From: a virus
IMG/VR virus record: IMGVR_UViG_3300037247_000873
Location: 1-47,368 of that record
Strand: one strand, 5' to 3'
DNA: 47,368 bases
The notes under the pieces are model-generated. The model was not told the origin of the DNA. It made no database searches and saw only the letters and a program-made list of their open reading frames with translations. The position numbers and the translations under genes were made by a program. Below, piece by piece: positions 21,844-30,180 of this stretch (position 1 is the stretch's first letter; every line of letters starts with the position of its first letter).

Positions 21844-23994
21844 CTACAATATCCACCTTTCAATCGTCACTTCTACCGCATACTGAACCTCGCCGTGCGC
21901 GGCAGAGATTACCGCCTCGCGGACATCTCGAACGTAGCCCGTGAAGGTGGTGTTGAACGTAGGCTCCCGCACGGGCACGCCCTCGCTACTCTTGAGGCCG
22001 CGCAGGGTCTTCAGGGCGTCCTTCACGCCCAGGCTGCTGCCGCGCATCCCGTCAGGCGTGACGGGGATGATCGCCTTGTAGGTGTGGGGTGTAACAGCGC
22101 GAATTCCGAAGGCGCGGATGCGCGGGTCGGCTGTATCGGGGCTGAAGGCCGATGCCTGATTGGTGTCGAACCGGATGGAAGGAATCACTTCGTAGCAGGT
22201 ATCCCGGTTGCTTGAGGCCGTGCCGGCAGCACCCCCGCCAGCAGTCACGTTCACGGGGATGCTGAAGGTGTTGGCGCTAATCCAGGTAACGACGTGCTCA
22301 CCGTTGATCTCTGGCACGGCATCGTGCCCCGCTATCGTCACGATGTCGCCTGACTGGAAGCCATGAGCCGTCACCGTGAGCACCGTCGGGTCTGCGGTGG
22401 AGGACGAAGTGATCGCCGTGCTCTTTTCGACTGGCGTGAACTCGAAGTGGCCGGGGCCATCAGCGGATGTCAGAGCGCTTCCAACCTGGATAGATGTGGT
22501 GATCCGGTCACGGTGTATCCGCGCCTCGATATCCACGTTCGCGTACTCGTTGTTGTCGATGTCGAGCCACATCATGCGGATGCGCTTCTGCTTCTCAGGC
22601 TCACCGAAGTCAGTGCCAGGCATCCATATCTGGGCCTTCTCGTTGTCCCCACCACGGTAGGTACTCGCAAAGCCATCAATCCTGATCTGGCGGATTGACC
22701 CATCCAACTCGAGGTCAAAGACGGCAAAGCGGCGGGCATCGTCCAGCATCCACAAGATCGGGTTCGCGGAAGTCGTGGTGATGCCGATGCGAAGTTTCGC
22801 ACTCCAACCGGTTTCTCGGGGCGAGAGCAGATTCCCCATCCACTTGATCGTGCCATCGCTTTCGACCCAGCCAACATGCAGACCTGTGTTGCTGGTAACT
22901 GCGTAGGCCCAGCGACCCCAGGCAGCGAACCCGAACCATCCGAGGGGGCTAGGCGTCAAGCCATCCAGGTTGATAGGTGTCCAGTTTGCGGGTGCATCAG
23001 GCCCAATGGTCACTGCGGAGTCTCCCCAGACACGCCAGAGGCCCGTGCTGTGAGCCCAGTAGGCGTAGGGGCCAAAGGCCCCGCTGTTGGAGCCGTCAAG
23101 GCCCTGGTAATTGGTGAGGTAACCACCCGTCGCGCCGACAAACTCCATGACAGGAATGCTGTTGCCCTGAGAGTCGAAGCGATACGGGCGATCCGGCTTG
23201 GAGACGAACAACTCACCGCTCACGCTGAGCATGTCCGTGATCTGGAAGCTGCTATCCCCAACTTCGAAGTCGCCTGCGAAGCTCGCGGCATCAACCGCTG
23301 TGGCTGAAGCGTCAATCTTGTTAGTGGTGTGCGCCCTCCACATCTGGGCCACACCCTCGTTCTGCATCTTCGCGAGGTGCAGTGCGAGAAAGTCCATCGT
23401 GTTCCAGGAGTCATTCGTGATGGCGTCAGCCCCAACGGTGTCCAGCCGCTCCACAAAGGCCCCGGCAACGCCGCCGAAGGGCACGTACCACTTGCCCTCG
23501 AAATACACTGGCCGGCCCGCTTCGCCGTCGCTGATCGTCGTGCTGCCCGTCTCCTGGGTCGGAGTCCCGATGCCCGACCCACCTAGATCGATCTTATAGA
23601 TTCGGCCAGCGTTGGCAATGTAGAGGTATTCCTTGCTGCCGGGGCCGTCCATGACGAAGCCGTAGGCAGGTTTGTCCGCGTCGGCCCCCGTGGACAGCGT
23701 GATGGCTGCGACCCGCGCACCCTTCCGCATCCTGAGATAGGGAAAGGTGGACGTATCCAGGTTCACAGCGTTGTAGATTTGGTTCGGCGCGGTGATCTGC
23801 TTCTCGGTGAACAAGCCCATGCCGCCGTTGAAGCCCGAGTCGTAGCGGCGCTCCAGGGTGCGCGCAGAGGCAACTGTCTCCCACTTCTCGCAGGGATACT
23901 CGATCCCGTTGATAGCGATGCGGAAGGGTTCTGGCCCGCCGGCGGCGAAGTCCTCTACGTCTTCCTGGGGTGGCGCGAGCGGGTCTTGGACCAT
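21844..23994 (-). CDS. Large tail protein, beta-propeller/nozzle candidate with FCCH-like insert
   Basis: 716 residues. Repeated short strand motifs with W and G (GKWYVPFGGVAG, RPYRFDSQG, GLWRVWGDSAVTIG, WAYAVTSNTGLHVGWVE, NPILWMLDDARRFAVFDLEL) suggest a beta-propeller like podovirus nozzle proteins (T7 gp12 type). Residues 528-595 form a separate domain with the PTVLTVTAHGF...GDIVTIAGH...NGEHVV pattern, which also occurs in the upstream gene. C-terminal strands YAVEVTIERWIL finish the protein. The stop abuts the start of the tailspike. Role as tail tube or nozzle is inferred. Confidence 0.65.
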   Translation of the reverse strand: MVQDPLAPPQEDVEDFAAGGPEPFRIAINGIEYPCEKWETVASARTLERRYDSGFNGGMGLFTEKQITAPNQIYNAVNLDTSTFPYLRMRKGARVAAITLSTGADADKPAYGFVMDGPGSKEYLYIANAGRIYKIDLGGSGIGTPTQETGSTTISDGEAGRPVYFEGKWYVPFGGVAGAFVERLDTVGADAITNDSWNTMDFLALHLAKMQNEGVAQMWRAHTTNKIDASATAVDAASFAGDFEVGDSSFQITDMLSVSGELFVSKPDRPYRFDSQGNSIPVMEFVGATGGYLTNYQGLDGSNSGAFGPYAYWAHSTGLWRVWGDSAVTIGPDAPANWTPINLDGLTPSPLGWFGFAAWGRWAYAVTSNTGLHVGWVESDGTIKWMGNLLSPRETGWSAKLRIGITTTSANPILWMLDDARRFAVFDLELDGSIRQIRIDGFASTYRGGDNEKAQIWMPGTDFGEPEKQKRIRMMWLDIDNNEYANVDIEARIHRDRITTSIQVGSALTSADGPGHFEFTPVEKSTAITSSSTADPTVLTVTAHGFQSGDIVTIAGHDAVPEINGEHVVTWISANTFSIPVNVTAGGGAAGTASSNRDTCYEVIPSIRFDTNQASAFSPDTADPRIRAFGIRAVTPHTYKAIIPVTPDGMRGSSLGVKDALKTLRGLKSSEGVPVREPTFNTTFTGYVRDVREAVISAAHGEVQYAVEVTIERWIL
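22210..22413 (-). repeat. FCCH-like domain, copy in 716-aa gene
   Basis: Residues 528-595 of the 716-aa protein. Matches the 506-aa copy in order and spacing: ITSSS.ADPTV.T..(S/A)HG, (V/I)..I.GH, ING.HV.TWI.ANTFSIPVNVT.GG. Duplication and transfer within the tail module is the simplest explanation. Confidence 0.75.
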
Positions 23995-23998
23995 GCCA

Positions 23999-25519
23999 TT
24001 ACACGCTCGTTAGGGGGTTCGGGACGATGCGGAGTTCCTGCAAATTATATTCCAGCGCCTCGGCTCGTGCCTTCGCCCTGCGAGTCCACGCCTTCTCCTT
24101 TGGATCGCCCCAATCTCGCAAGATGGTCGCTATGACCCTGCTCCGTAGGTACTGGCGGTCGGCGGGTGTCGTGGCGGCGTTGGTGATGATGTCGTCAAAC
24201 TGCCGCATGACATCAACGTAGATAGGCCGGCTGTCGGCAGGTATCATCCCACCCAGCTTCACCTGATGCACGCCACGGGCGTTCAGGATGCTGCCCGGTG
24301 CGTGGTCGGCGCGAGGCTGCACCCCAAGCGGGATATACATGTCCCCGGGGCTCGCACCAGCGCCGGAGGCAGGCCCCGCGTCAAGGTAGCGGAATCCCCG
24401 TACCTGCCCTGGATAAGTAAACCAGGAGGGCATATCGTAGCTGCGCTGTGACGTGGACTGGACGATGAGCGGGGCGCTCACGTAGAAGTCGTCCAGGTTC
24501 GCGTTCGACAGGAATTGCAGCTTGCACTGCTCCACGCCCGAACCCACGGCCATGGTGAACCGCACCTCAGTCCAGGCGGGCTCGTCAGGGATTACTGTCT
24601 TCAGAGCCGCACTGCCAGTCGTGTCGTAGAGTACGACATCCATCGAGCCCACGTTCACCCAGACGAAGACGGAGACGAGCAGGGTTTCCGTGTCGGTGAC
24701 AGAGAAGCTAGCCGTCTCAAAGCCCTCATCTGCACCGTCAGCGATGATGTGGACTGCCCGCTCTCCCAGGAAGACACCACTGGAAGTGGTGACGTAGGCA
24801 CTCGTACTGGGTGTGCTCACGGTAGCGAGTGCGCCCGCGTCTACAGCGCCCGCGTAACTCGGGTAATTCGTCAGGTCTGGGTCAGCGACCAGCGACGGGA
24901 AGTGGATATGCGGCCCCACAGTCTCGCGCAGCACATCCGAGATAATCTGCTCCAAGCGTTCTGGGCCAAGCCCCAAGGGGTAGATCAGGTACTTCGTCGC
25001 GGTAGCTGGCAACACTGGAACGGCAGGCGAATAGGTCAAGGCAGAGGTGCCGTTGAAGCCACCATCATCCACGCCAACGTAGTCGCTCTGCTCCGCTACC
25101 GTACCCCCAGCGCCTCCGTCCGTGACGTTGACCGGGATGCTAAAGGTGTTGGCGTCGATCCAGGTCATGACATGTGCACCATTGATGTCGGGCGTACTGC
25201 CGTAGTGGCCCGAGATGATGACGGTGCGGCCGGCCACATTCGACAGACCGTGGCTCGCCGCAGTGATAACTGTCGGATCGGCAACCGAAGATGAGGTGAT
25301 AGTGGCGGCAGGAATGTCCGTCATGATCTCCAAGTCGCGGCCATCGTAGCGGTTAGCCTGCGTCGTGCCGCGCCCCAGCTTAGTATCCACCAGCGTTGTC
25401 GTGCTGCCACCGCCAGTGGTTCGCAGCGGAGTAGGCAGCTTCGCTATGGCCTCGTCCCTCGGGGCGAGCGCCTGGATCACGTCCTGCTTGATAACCTCGC
25501 GGCTCGTAAGAATGGCCAT
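23999..25519 (-). CDS. Head-tail connector/tail protein with FCCH-like domain
   Basis: 506 residues. N-terminal helix (SREVIKQDVIQALAPRDEAI), residues 74-142 an insert with DPTVITAASHGLS, TVIISGH, INGAHVMTWIDANTFSIPVN (resembling the FCCH-like domain found in phage proteins and E1 enzymes), a middle beta domain (VFVWVNVGSMDVVLYDTTGS) and a helical C-terminus (YLRSRVIATILRDWGDPKEKA). Adaptor or tail-hub roles fit its place before the 716-aa protein. Confidence 0.6.
   Translation of the reverse strand: MAILTSREVIKQDVIQALAPRDEAIAKLPTPLRTTGGGSTTTLVDTKLGRGTTQANRYDGRDLEIMTDIPAATITSSSVADPTVITAASHGLSNVAGRTVIISGHYGSTPDINGAHVMTWIDANTFSIPVNVTDGGAGGTVAEQSDYVGVDDGGFNGTSALTYSPAVPVLPATATKYLIYPLGLGPERLEQIISDVLRETVGPHIHFPSLVADPDLTNYPSYAGAVDAGALATVSTPSTSAYVTTSSGVFLGERAVHIIADGADEGFETASFSVTDTETLLVSVFVWVNVGSMDVVLYDTTGSAALKTVIPDEPAWTEVRFTMAVGSGVEQCKLQFLSNANLDDFYVSAPLIVQSTSQRSYDMPSWFTYPGQVRGFRYLDAGPASGAGASPGDMYIPLGVQPRADHAPGSILNARGVHQVKLGGMIPADSRPIYVDVMRQFDDIITNAATTPADRQYLRSRVIATILRDWGDPKEKAWTRRAKARAEALEYNLQELRIVPNPLTSV
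25094..25300 (-). repeat. FCCH-like domain, copy in 506-aa gene
   Basis: About 69 codons that align with 22210-22413 in the neighbouring gene. Shared landmarks on the minus strand are the ATCACYTCRTC-type start, an ACNTTCAGCATCCC stretch and a conserved glycine-rich end. The two copies are homologous within one genome. Confidence 0.75.
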
Positions 25520-25662
25520 CAGCGCCTCCTTCGCTTCACAGGTTGGCCACCAGCCCTAGCGCCGAAGAAACCGCGCTGACGGTTGCTGAGGCGCTTTCCA
25601 TGCACCTCACCGTGGCGGAGTATCTTCTTGGCCTTCTGGCGGCTGACAGGGCTGCGGGCCAT
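25519..25662 (-). CDS. 47-aa basic conserved phage microprotein
   Basis: ATG at 25662; the stop overlaps the next start (TGATG). Contains KKILRHGEVHGKRLSNRQRG and FFGARAGG..., a signature of a very common small virion-module protein (ILRHG..HG..L...QR.FFG..A.G). Very basic. Function unknown; location between capsid and tail genes is typical. Confidence 0.75.
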   Translation of the reverse strand: MARSPVSRQKAKKILRHGEVHGKRLSNRQRGFFGARAGGQPVKRRRR

Positions 25663-25664
25663 CT

Positions 25665-25829
25665 CTACCTACGCCTTACACCTCTACGCAAAGGGCGCGG
25701 CCGCCGAACCGCAGCCCCATCAGGCTTGGTCGTCCTCACCCTGCCCGGTGTAGTGATCGCGCCGAATCCGCGTCTCGGCCCGACCTGGCTAATCGGCCTT
25801 CGTACTCTACGTACAGCTCTGTGTGGCAT
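25665..25829 (-). CDS. 54-aa arginine-rich microprotein
   Basis: ATG at 25829 follows AGGAGGGG. About one third arginine (MPHRAVRRVRRPISQVG... PRPLRRGVRRR). Stop lies 2 bases before the next start. Likely nucleic-acid- or capsid-lumen-binding by charge; no known family. Confidence 0.65.
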   Translation of the reverse strand: MPHRAVRRVRRPISQVGPRRGFGAITTPGRVRTTKPDGAAVRRPRPLRRGVRRR

Positions 25830-25837
25830 GACCCCTC

Positions 25838-26107
25838 CTAGGCTCCATTACCGAGCGGATGCCTTCGCGTTGCCCTGTTGGGTGTGAGCAAGGCGGGCCC
25901 CTGCTGTTGCGGCTCAACAAGCATCACGGGCTGTGGCGCACCTGGCTGAACCATGCCATGAAAGCTGCACTCAGCCATCGGGTGCCAATAGAGCGACTTG
26001 TCCTCATTGACAAGCAGCAGCCGATCACCCACGGCGTCTACCGCCAGCACCCACTTGCCCTGGCCCTCCTCCGTGAGTCCCTCTACCTCGACCGAGAATG
26101 GAAGCAT
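25838..26107 (-). CDS. Small beta protein with disordered tail
   Basis: 89 residues. The N-terminal 55 residues are beta-rich (WVLAVDAVGDRLLLVNEDKS, WHPMAECSF) like a small SH3-type barrel; the rest is Gln/Pro/Arg-rich. Structural-module accessory of unknown role. Confidence 0.65.
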   Translation of the reverse strand: MLPFSVEVEGLTEEGQGKWVLAVDAVGDRLLLVNEDKSLYWHPMAECSFHGMVQPGAPQPVMLVEPQQQGPALLTPNRATRRHPLGNGA

Positions 26108-26116
26108 TTGATCCTC

Positions 26117-26869
26117 CTAGCTATACCAGATGTGCGCGAAAGCCATCTTCATGTAGTTGGTGCCCCCGCCCACGACGCCAATTCCGAAGTTGACTGGGAA
26201 CTCGTCCGTTTCCAGCGCCAAGAGTGATGTCGCGTCGTTCTGGGGCACCCCGTCCACAGACCACTGCACTCCGGCCGAGGTGATCACGATCTTCCAGTGA
26301 TGCCAGTCGGTGTCATCAACCGGCCCAGCAGCGCTCGTAGCCGCACCGCTCCTCAGCTTGAAGTTCGTACCGTCTGAATGAATCACGGCCAGCGCATCGT
26401 TGGCGGTGACGATAGAACCGCCGCCCTCAACGAAGCCGAAGCCCGAAGCCGGTTCATTGCCGGTGGCATCTAGGAAGGCCGCGAAGACCTCAAGCGTGAG
26501 CGTTGTCGGGCTGAAGCCCAGGAATTGCCCAGCCAACTGCCCGTGAGCATAGCTGCCGAAGATACCCGGCGAGGTCAGAAGGTCGGAAGCAGCATTGAAG
26601 TGGAAGGAGGAAGGGTCTTGATCGGTGGGATCAAGGAAGCTCCCATCCGAACCCACGTCCTCAACGATGCTGGTAGTCACCCAGCCGTGAACCGCCAGCA
26701 CGTCTAGCCCCTGGCCGGTGGCTACGGTAGCCTCGCCAGGACCGCCTGCTATCCAGAAATCCGTCCCTGCCGATTCAGCCCAGTAGCGGGGATTGGTGAC
26801 ATGTTCCCGCAGGTTGTGGCTAACTCGGACGATCCCGTGTCCCCTGGGTGTGGACAACTCCGTTGTCAT
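26117..26869 (-). CDS. Concanavalin-like structural/decoration protein
   Basis: 250 residues, beta-sandwich pattern with HWKIVITSAGVQWSVDGVPQ, LTLEVFAAFLDATG and NFGIGVVGGGTNYMKMAFA, the order seen in LamG/ConA-type domains of phage decoration proteins. Resembles the 29410-30153 protein in fold pattern. Sugar binding possible but not shown. Confidence 0.7.
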   Translation of the reverse strand: MTTELSTPRGHGIVRVSHNLREHVTNPRYWAESAGTDFWIAGGPGEATVATGQGLDVLAVHGWVTTSIVEDVGSDGSFLDPTDQDPSSFHFNAASDLLTSPGIFGSYAHGQLAGQFLGFSPTTLTLEVFAAFLDATGNEPASGFGFVEGGGSIVTANDALAVIHSDGTNFKLRSGAATSAAGPVDDTDWHHWKIVITSAGVQWSVDGVPQNDATSLLALETDEFPVNFGIGVVGGGTNYMKMAFAHIWYS

Positions 26870-26884
26870 CGTCCTTCTCCTTTG

Positions 26885-27607
26885 CTACTTGTGCGCGCCC
26901 ACCTTATGACCTCGCACTTGGTTTGCGGTGCCCGTGTAGGCGCATCCCTCTATGGGGCAGGACTCCATTACCTCGGTCGCAGTGGGCGCAGCTTGATTGC
27001 CACGCGCCAGTTCTAGGATGGCGGCGTTCTGGGCCATCGTCGCCTCGAACTGCCGGTCCTGGCGCTCAATCGCCTGCTTCTCCTTTTCGTCTGAGACATG
27101 CTTCTGCCAGATGTCCCACGTCTTGACGTGCTTGCCGCTCTCGTGGATGTACTTTGCGTAGGCGTTCGCCAGTTGGCCAGCCGGGCAGAACTTGCCCTGT
27201 AGTCCCAGGCTGTCCATCAGGGCCCGCTCAGGAGAGTTCTTGTGAAGGAAGCACTTTACCGCACCCTTCTGGTAAGCGGGAGCCCTGTTGATGTCAGCCG
27301 TGAACATGAACCTGCCATCGGGCAGGGAGCGTTCCAGGAGCTTGCGGGCGCGCTTCCGGGTGACGACAATCGGCTCGCCGTCCAGCGTCGCGTAGATGAT
27401 GGCCATCGGCCTCCGGGGGGACGTGTCGATGAACTTGATTTCGGACTCGTCCTGCTCGATGCCTTCCACCTGCTTCAGAAGATCACGGCGCTGCTCCTCG
27501 CGCTCTGCGGCCTGCTGCATCTGCTTCTGGGTCTCCTCCACGGTGACGGTTTCACCCGTCCGCTCCTGGGCCATCTCTGTCTGGGTGGGAACGCTAGGTG
27601 CGCCCAT
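26885..27607 (-). CDS. Virion-module protein with C-terminal C2H2-like finger
   Basis: 240 residues. Residues 15-50 are a coiled coil (EETQKQMQQAAEREEQRR), the middle is mixed (MAIIYATLDGEPIVVTRKRA), and the C-terminus is CPIEGCAYTGTANQVRGHK followed by VGAHK, a C-x4-C-x12-H-x4-H finger of the classical length. It overlaps the next upstream gene by 14 bases. Such a finger is unusual in a phage morphogenesis module. Confidence 0.65.
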   Translation of the reverse strand: MGAPSVPTQTEMAQERTGETVTVEETQKQMQQAAEREEQRRDLLKQVEGIEQDESEIKFIDTSPRRPMAIIYATLDGEPIVVTRKRARKLLERSLPDGRFMFTADINRAPAYQKGAVKCFLHKNSPERALMDSLGLQGKFCPAGQLANAYAKYIHESGKHVKTWDIWQKHVSDEKEKQAIERQDRQFEATMAQNAAILELARGNQAAPTATEVMESCPIEGCAYTGTANQVRGHKVGAHK

Positions 27608-28076
27608 TCTTCCGCTCCTTTACTCTGTCCCTCAGGGCTCGTACCGCTGTCTGCTCGGGCCAGGCGTTACGCTCCGCCCTGAAGTGGGGGCCTATGACGG
27701 TGCGGTTGCTCTTGGCCTTGTAGCGCAGTTCCACCTGGTCCACCGCATCCTGGACGAGGGTGGATTCAGCCATCATCTCCCGCCGGCGATCCATGTACTT
27801 CGTCTCGTGGCGGTTCTTCTCGGCGTGGGCCTGCAACTCGGCCACCGTGTTCTCGCCGAAGCTGGGCATCAGGATCGGCATCACCTTGTTCTCGTAGTCC
27901 TCCACCGGACCGATGTCCCACATGTACTTCGCAATCGCGTCGTCTCGGATGACGAACACACGCTGCACCCAGCGCATCCGCATCCCAGGCCCTTCGGGGT
28001 AAGGCATCGAGAGGGGGCCTTCTGCGAGGCCGTGGCACTCTTCGTCAGGAGAAATCCGATCAGTTACGATGTGCAT
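27594..28076 (-). CDS. Structural-module hypothetical protein
   Basis: 160 residues from ATG at 28076, which overlaps the end of the 38-aa zinc gene (the frame open further upstream overlaps that gene wholly and lacks a better start). Helical, with ENTVAELQAHAEKNRHETKY and a basic end (RALRDRVKERKNGRT). Unknown function. Confidence 0.65.
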   Translation of the reverse strand: MHIVTDRISPDEECHGLAEGPLSMPYPEGPGMRMRWVQRVFVIRDDAIAKYMWDIGPVEDYENKVMPILMPSFGENTVAELQAHAEKNRHETKYMDRRREMMAESTLVQDAVDQVELRYKAKSNRTVIGPHFRAERNAWPEQTAVRALRDRVKERKNGRT

Positions 28077-28180
28077 TCGTGGCGATCTACCTTCCGTTGG
28101 ACTGTCTTCGCGTCTGGCGCATAGACAACCTCGCCGCACTTGGCGCAGGTGGCCCAACTTTGCAGCTTGACCTTCGGCAT
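28064..28180 (-). CDS. 38-aa zinc-ribbon microprotein
   Basis: ATG at 28180 follows the previous TAG directly. Contains WATCAKCGEVVYAPD and VDRHECTS, giving C-x2-C and H-x-C, a minimal zinc finger with basic N-terminus. Short but the motif and the zero-gap junction argue for a real gene. Confidence 0.65.
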   Translation of the reverse strand: MPKVKLQSWATCAKCGEVVYAPDAKTVQRKVDRHECTS

Positions 28181-28261
28181 CTAGCGCTTCGGTGGCTTCC
28201 TCGACGCCTTGGCGATGGCTTCAGGCGTCATGCAACTTTCGCAGGGCTTTGGGCAGGGCAT
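28181..28261 (-). CDS. 26-aa four-cysteine microprotein
   Basis: ATG at 28261 is preceded by AGGAG at ideal distance. The product MPCPKPCESCMTPEAIAKAS then RKPPKR has four cysteines within the first ten residues and a basic tail. One of the shortest supported genes here; it could hold one metal ion. Confidence 0.55.
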   Translation of the reverse strand: MPCPKPCESCMTPEAIAKASRKPPKR

Positions 28262-28272
28262 ATTGCGTCTCC

Positions 28273-28530
28273 TTATTCTACCTCGAACTCGGTGATGAGC
28301 CCGTTCTCGATCTTGATCTTCTTGAACGTTCCCTCGTATTCACCGGTGAGCCCGCCGCCACCAACAGGCGTCCCCGCTACCTTGAGCGAGTCGAACCCGT
28401 CCTGATCCATCTCCCACTGGCTCGTAGCGGGGTTGTAGCGCCGCCACTGGCCGGTGCTTGGCTGATACCAGCGGCATCCTGGGCCAAGCCCAGTAGGCGC
28501 GGACTCACCGGTGAACGTCGCGTTAGGCAT
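28273..28530 (-). CDS. Small structural protein
   Basis: 85 residues; the ATG shares a base with the upstream TAA (TAATG). Ends KKIKIENGLITEFEVE, a beta finish seen in small head-tail proteins. A WYQPSTGQWRRYNP aromatic stretch precedes it. Head-tail or neck accessory likely; unproven. Confidence 0.65.
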   Translation of the reverse strand: MPNATFTGESAPTGLGPGCRWYQPSTGQWRRYNPATSQWEMDQDGFDSLKVAGTPVGGGGLTGEYEGTFKKIKIENGLITEFEVE

Positions 28531-29324
28531 TACGGAGCCAGTTGCAGCATGTAGAGCTGGTCCCCACCCCCACTGGAAGTCTTGGGCAGCAAGTGCCCGG
28601 CCCTCTGGTAGCCACCAGCGGCGGCTGCCTCGGCCTCAATGTGGCCGTACAGCGAACCGTTGGCGGCGAAGTAAACCTCGCGGTCGAACGAGGTCACACC
28701 CGGCACGGTGCTGATGACTCTGCCGTAGCAGGGCCCCCACGTCTGGCCCCAGTAGTAACTCCCCGAAGCCACCACGCAGACGGGAACGCACATCACGCTT
28801 GCGAAGGCGGTCGAAATCTGGCGCGTGTCGTAGTAGATGCTGGGGTAGCCCGTGACCCAGGTAGTGTCGGCGACGATGGCTGTCTCCAACGGACCGTCCA
28901 GGTAGAGCAGGATGTCGGTTCCGTCCGAGGCGTCATTGCGAAGGATGCGCCTCACCTGAAGGCGGTTGGTGAAGATGGCCACCCAGCCGCCCTTGTACTG
29001 GTCTGCCGTGCCCGTCGTATTCACCACCTTGATGCTGGTGGCCCCAATGGCGGCGGCCTGATTGGGCTCCTCGTTGGTGAGGCTCCAACTATCGAAGTTG
29101 GAGGCGCCATCATGTCGCTGCAAGACAGCGCCGGCCCTACAGTAGCGAAACACTCGCTCGTCGACCGCGAGCCTCGTGCCTAGGTCGTACTTCTGTACGG
29201 TGCTGTCCTCGTAGACGAGCGGGCTCGCGTCGGAGAACTTGGTGAGCGTCGCCCCGCCGGAAACGATGTCAACCGACCCGAGGGCGTGGTCACGCCGAAA
29301 GCCAAAACGAGTGGGAACTACCAT
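28530..29324 (-). CDS. Head/decoration protein family, unassigned
   Basis: 264 residues. GTRLAVDERVFRYCRAGAVL, IGATSIKVVNTTG and YKGGWVAIFTN follow a pattern that recurs just after major capsid genes in many environmental phages. Beta-rich, five cysteines. A bulged hairpin (29339-29360) lies 15 bases upstream of its start. Likely capsid-associated. Confidence 0.65.
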   Translation of the reverse strand: MVVPTRFGFRRDHALGSVDIVSGGATLTKFSDASPLVYEDSTVQKYDLGTRLAVDERVFRYCRAGAVLQRHDGASNFDSWSLTNEEPNQAAAIGATSIKVVNTTGTADQYKGGWVAIFTNRLQVRRILRNDASDGTDILLYLDGPLETAIVADTTWVTGYPSIYYDTRQISTAFASVMCVPVCVVASGSYYWGQTWGPCYGRVISTVPGVTSFDREVYFAANGSLYGHIEAEAAAAGGYQRAGHLLPKTSSGGGDQLYMLQLAP

Positions 29325-29338
29325 GGTCTTTCCTTTCT

Positions 29339-29360
29339 GGTAGGGGCTCAGGGCCCCACC
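29339..29360 (-). promoter_or_regulatory. Hairpin between decoration genes
   Basis: On the minus strand GGTGGGGC pairs with GCCCC and ACC across a 5-base loop with one bulge, just before the ribosome site of the 264-aa gene. A second small stem, GGTGT/ACACC, lies behind it. It could stop RNA processing or modulate expression between major and minor head genes. Confidence 0.45.
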
Positions 29361-29409
29361 TTATACCAGCGGAGGTGTTTCTCGGCACACCCCCACAAGC
29401 CGACTAGCG

Positions 29410-30153
29410 TTAGCGAGTCCAGTCCGTGTTCGCGTCGACCAGGAGGTAGTCCACGTCCAGATCACAAACGGTGTTGTCGTTGGCAAACGGGCCACAGATC
29501 ACGCCCTGAAGCGTCGTTGTGGACACAGCCCCAGTGATGAAAGCCTCTCGGTTGCCGTTGATCCAGAACTCTACCCTGCCGTCTCGATGTGCGACGAGGC
29601 GCAGAATGTCGTATTCACCGGCCACCGCCAGAATCCCGGAGTCCATCCCGAGCGTAGACGTTGGACCTGACGCGTCGCCGCCGTTGTAGACGCTGTGCCA
29701 GTAGCCTGCTGCCGTCAACTCGCTCGACAGGTAGAACCCGGCATAGTTCGATACCGTCTTCGTGATCGTGGTGACGGCGGAGAACGTCAGGGGGCTCCTC
29801 AAGTCGTCCGCGATTGTGCCGCAGATGCCGATGAAGATTTCCCTGGCGGTCAGTGCCGACATCTGTACCCGCGCCTCAACTACTATTGGGCCGTTGAGGG
29901 TGGGGCTGAACACGAGATCGGTGGTGAGGGCTACGGTCTTCGTGTCCTCATCCGTGGTGGTAAGCCGGACAGCGCCACCAGCGACGCCGAGTGCCAGAAC
30001 ACCTGCATCGTTGGTATCCGTGTCGCCCTTGATGGCGTAGTCGCCGATGTAGTACCCCGCCGCCGCCGTGTGAGCGACTGCGATGGCGAGGGGAATCTCT
30101 GGCCCTGTGAAGTGGTTGAACAGGTGGATTTTACCTGGTCCTGACTGTGGCAT
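29410..30153 (-). CDS. Capsid decoration protein, lectin-like
   Basis: 247 residues, start 27 bases after the major capsid stop. IHLFNHFTGPEIPLAIA, VEARVQMSALTAREIFIGIC and RDGRVEFWINGNREAFITGA follow the order of LamG-like decoration proteins found beside phage capsid genes. No membrane segment. Probably coats the mature head. Confidence 0.75.
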   Translation of the reverse strand: MPQSGPGKIHLFNHFTGPEIPLAIAVAHTAAAGYYIGDYAIKGDTDTNDAGVLALGVAGGAVRLTTTDEDTKTVALTTDLVFSPTLNGPIVVEARVQMSALTAREIFIGICGTIADDLRSPLTFSAVTTITKTVSNYAGFYLSSELTAAGYWHSVYNGGDASGPTSTLGMDSGILAVAGEYDILRLVAHRDGRVEFWINGNREAFITGAVSTTTLQGVICGPFANDNTVCDLDVDYLLVDANTDWTR

Positions 30154-30180
30154 TGTATTCTCCTTCTAGTCTCGCGGTGA

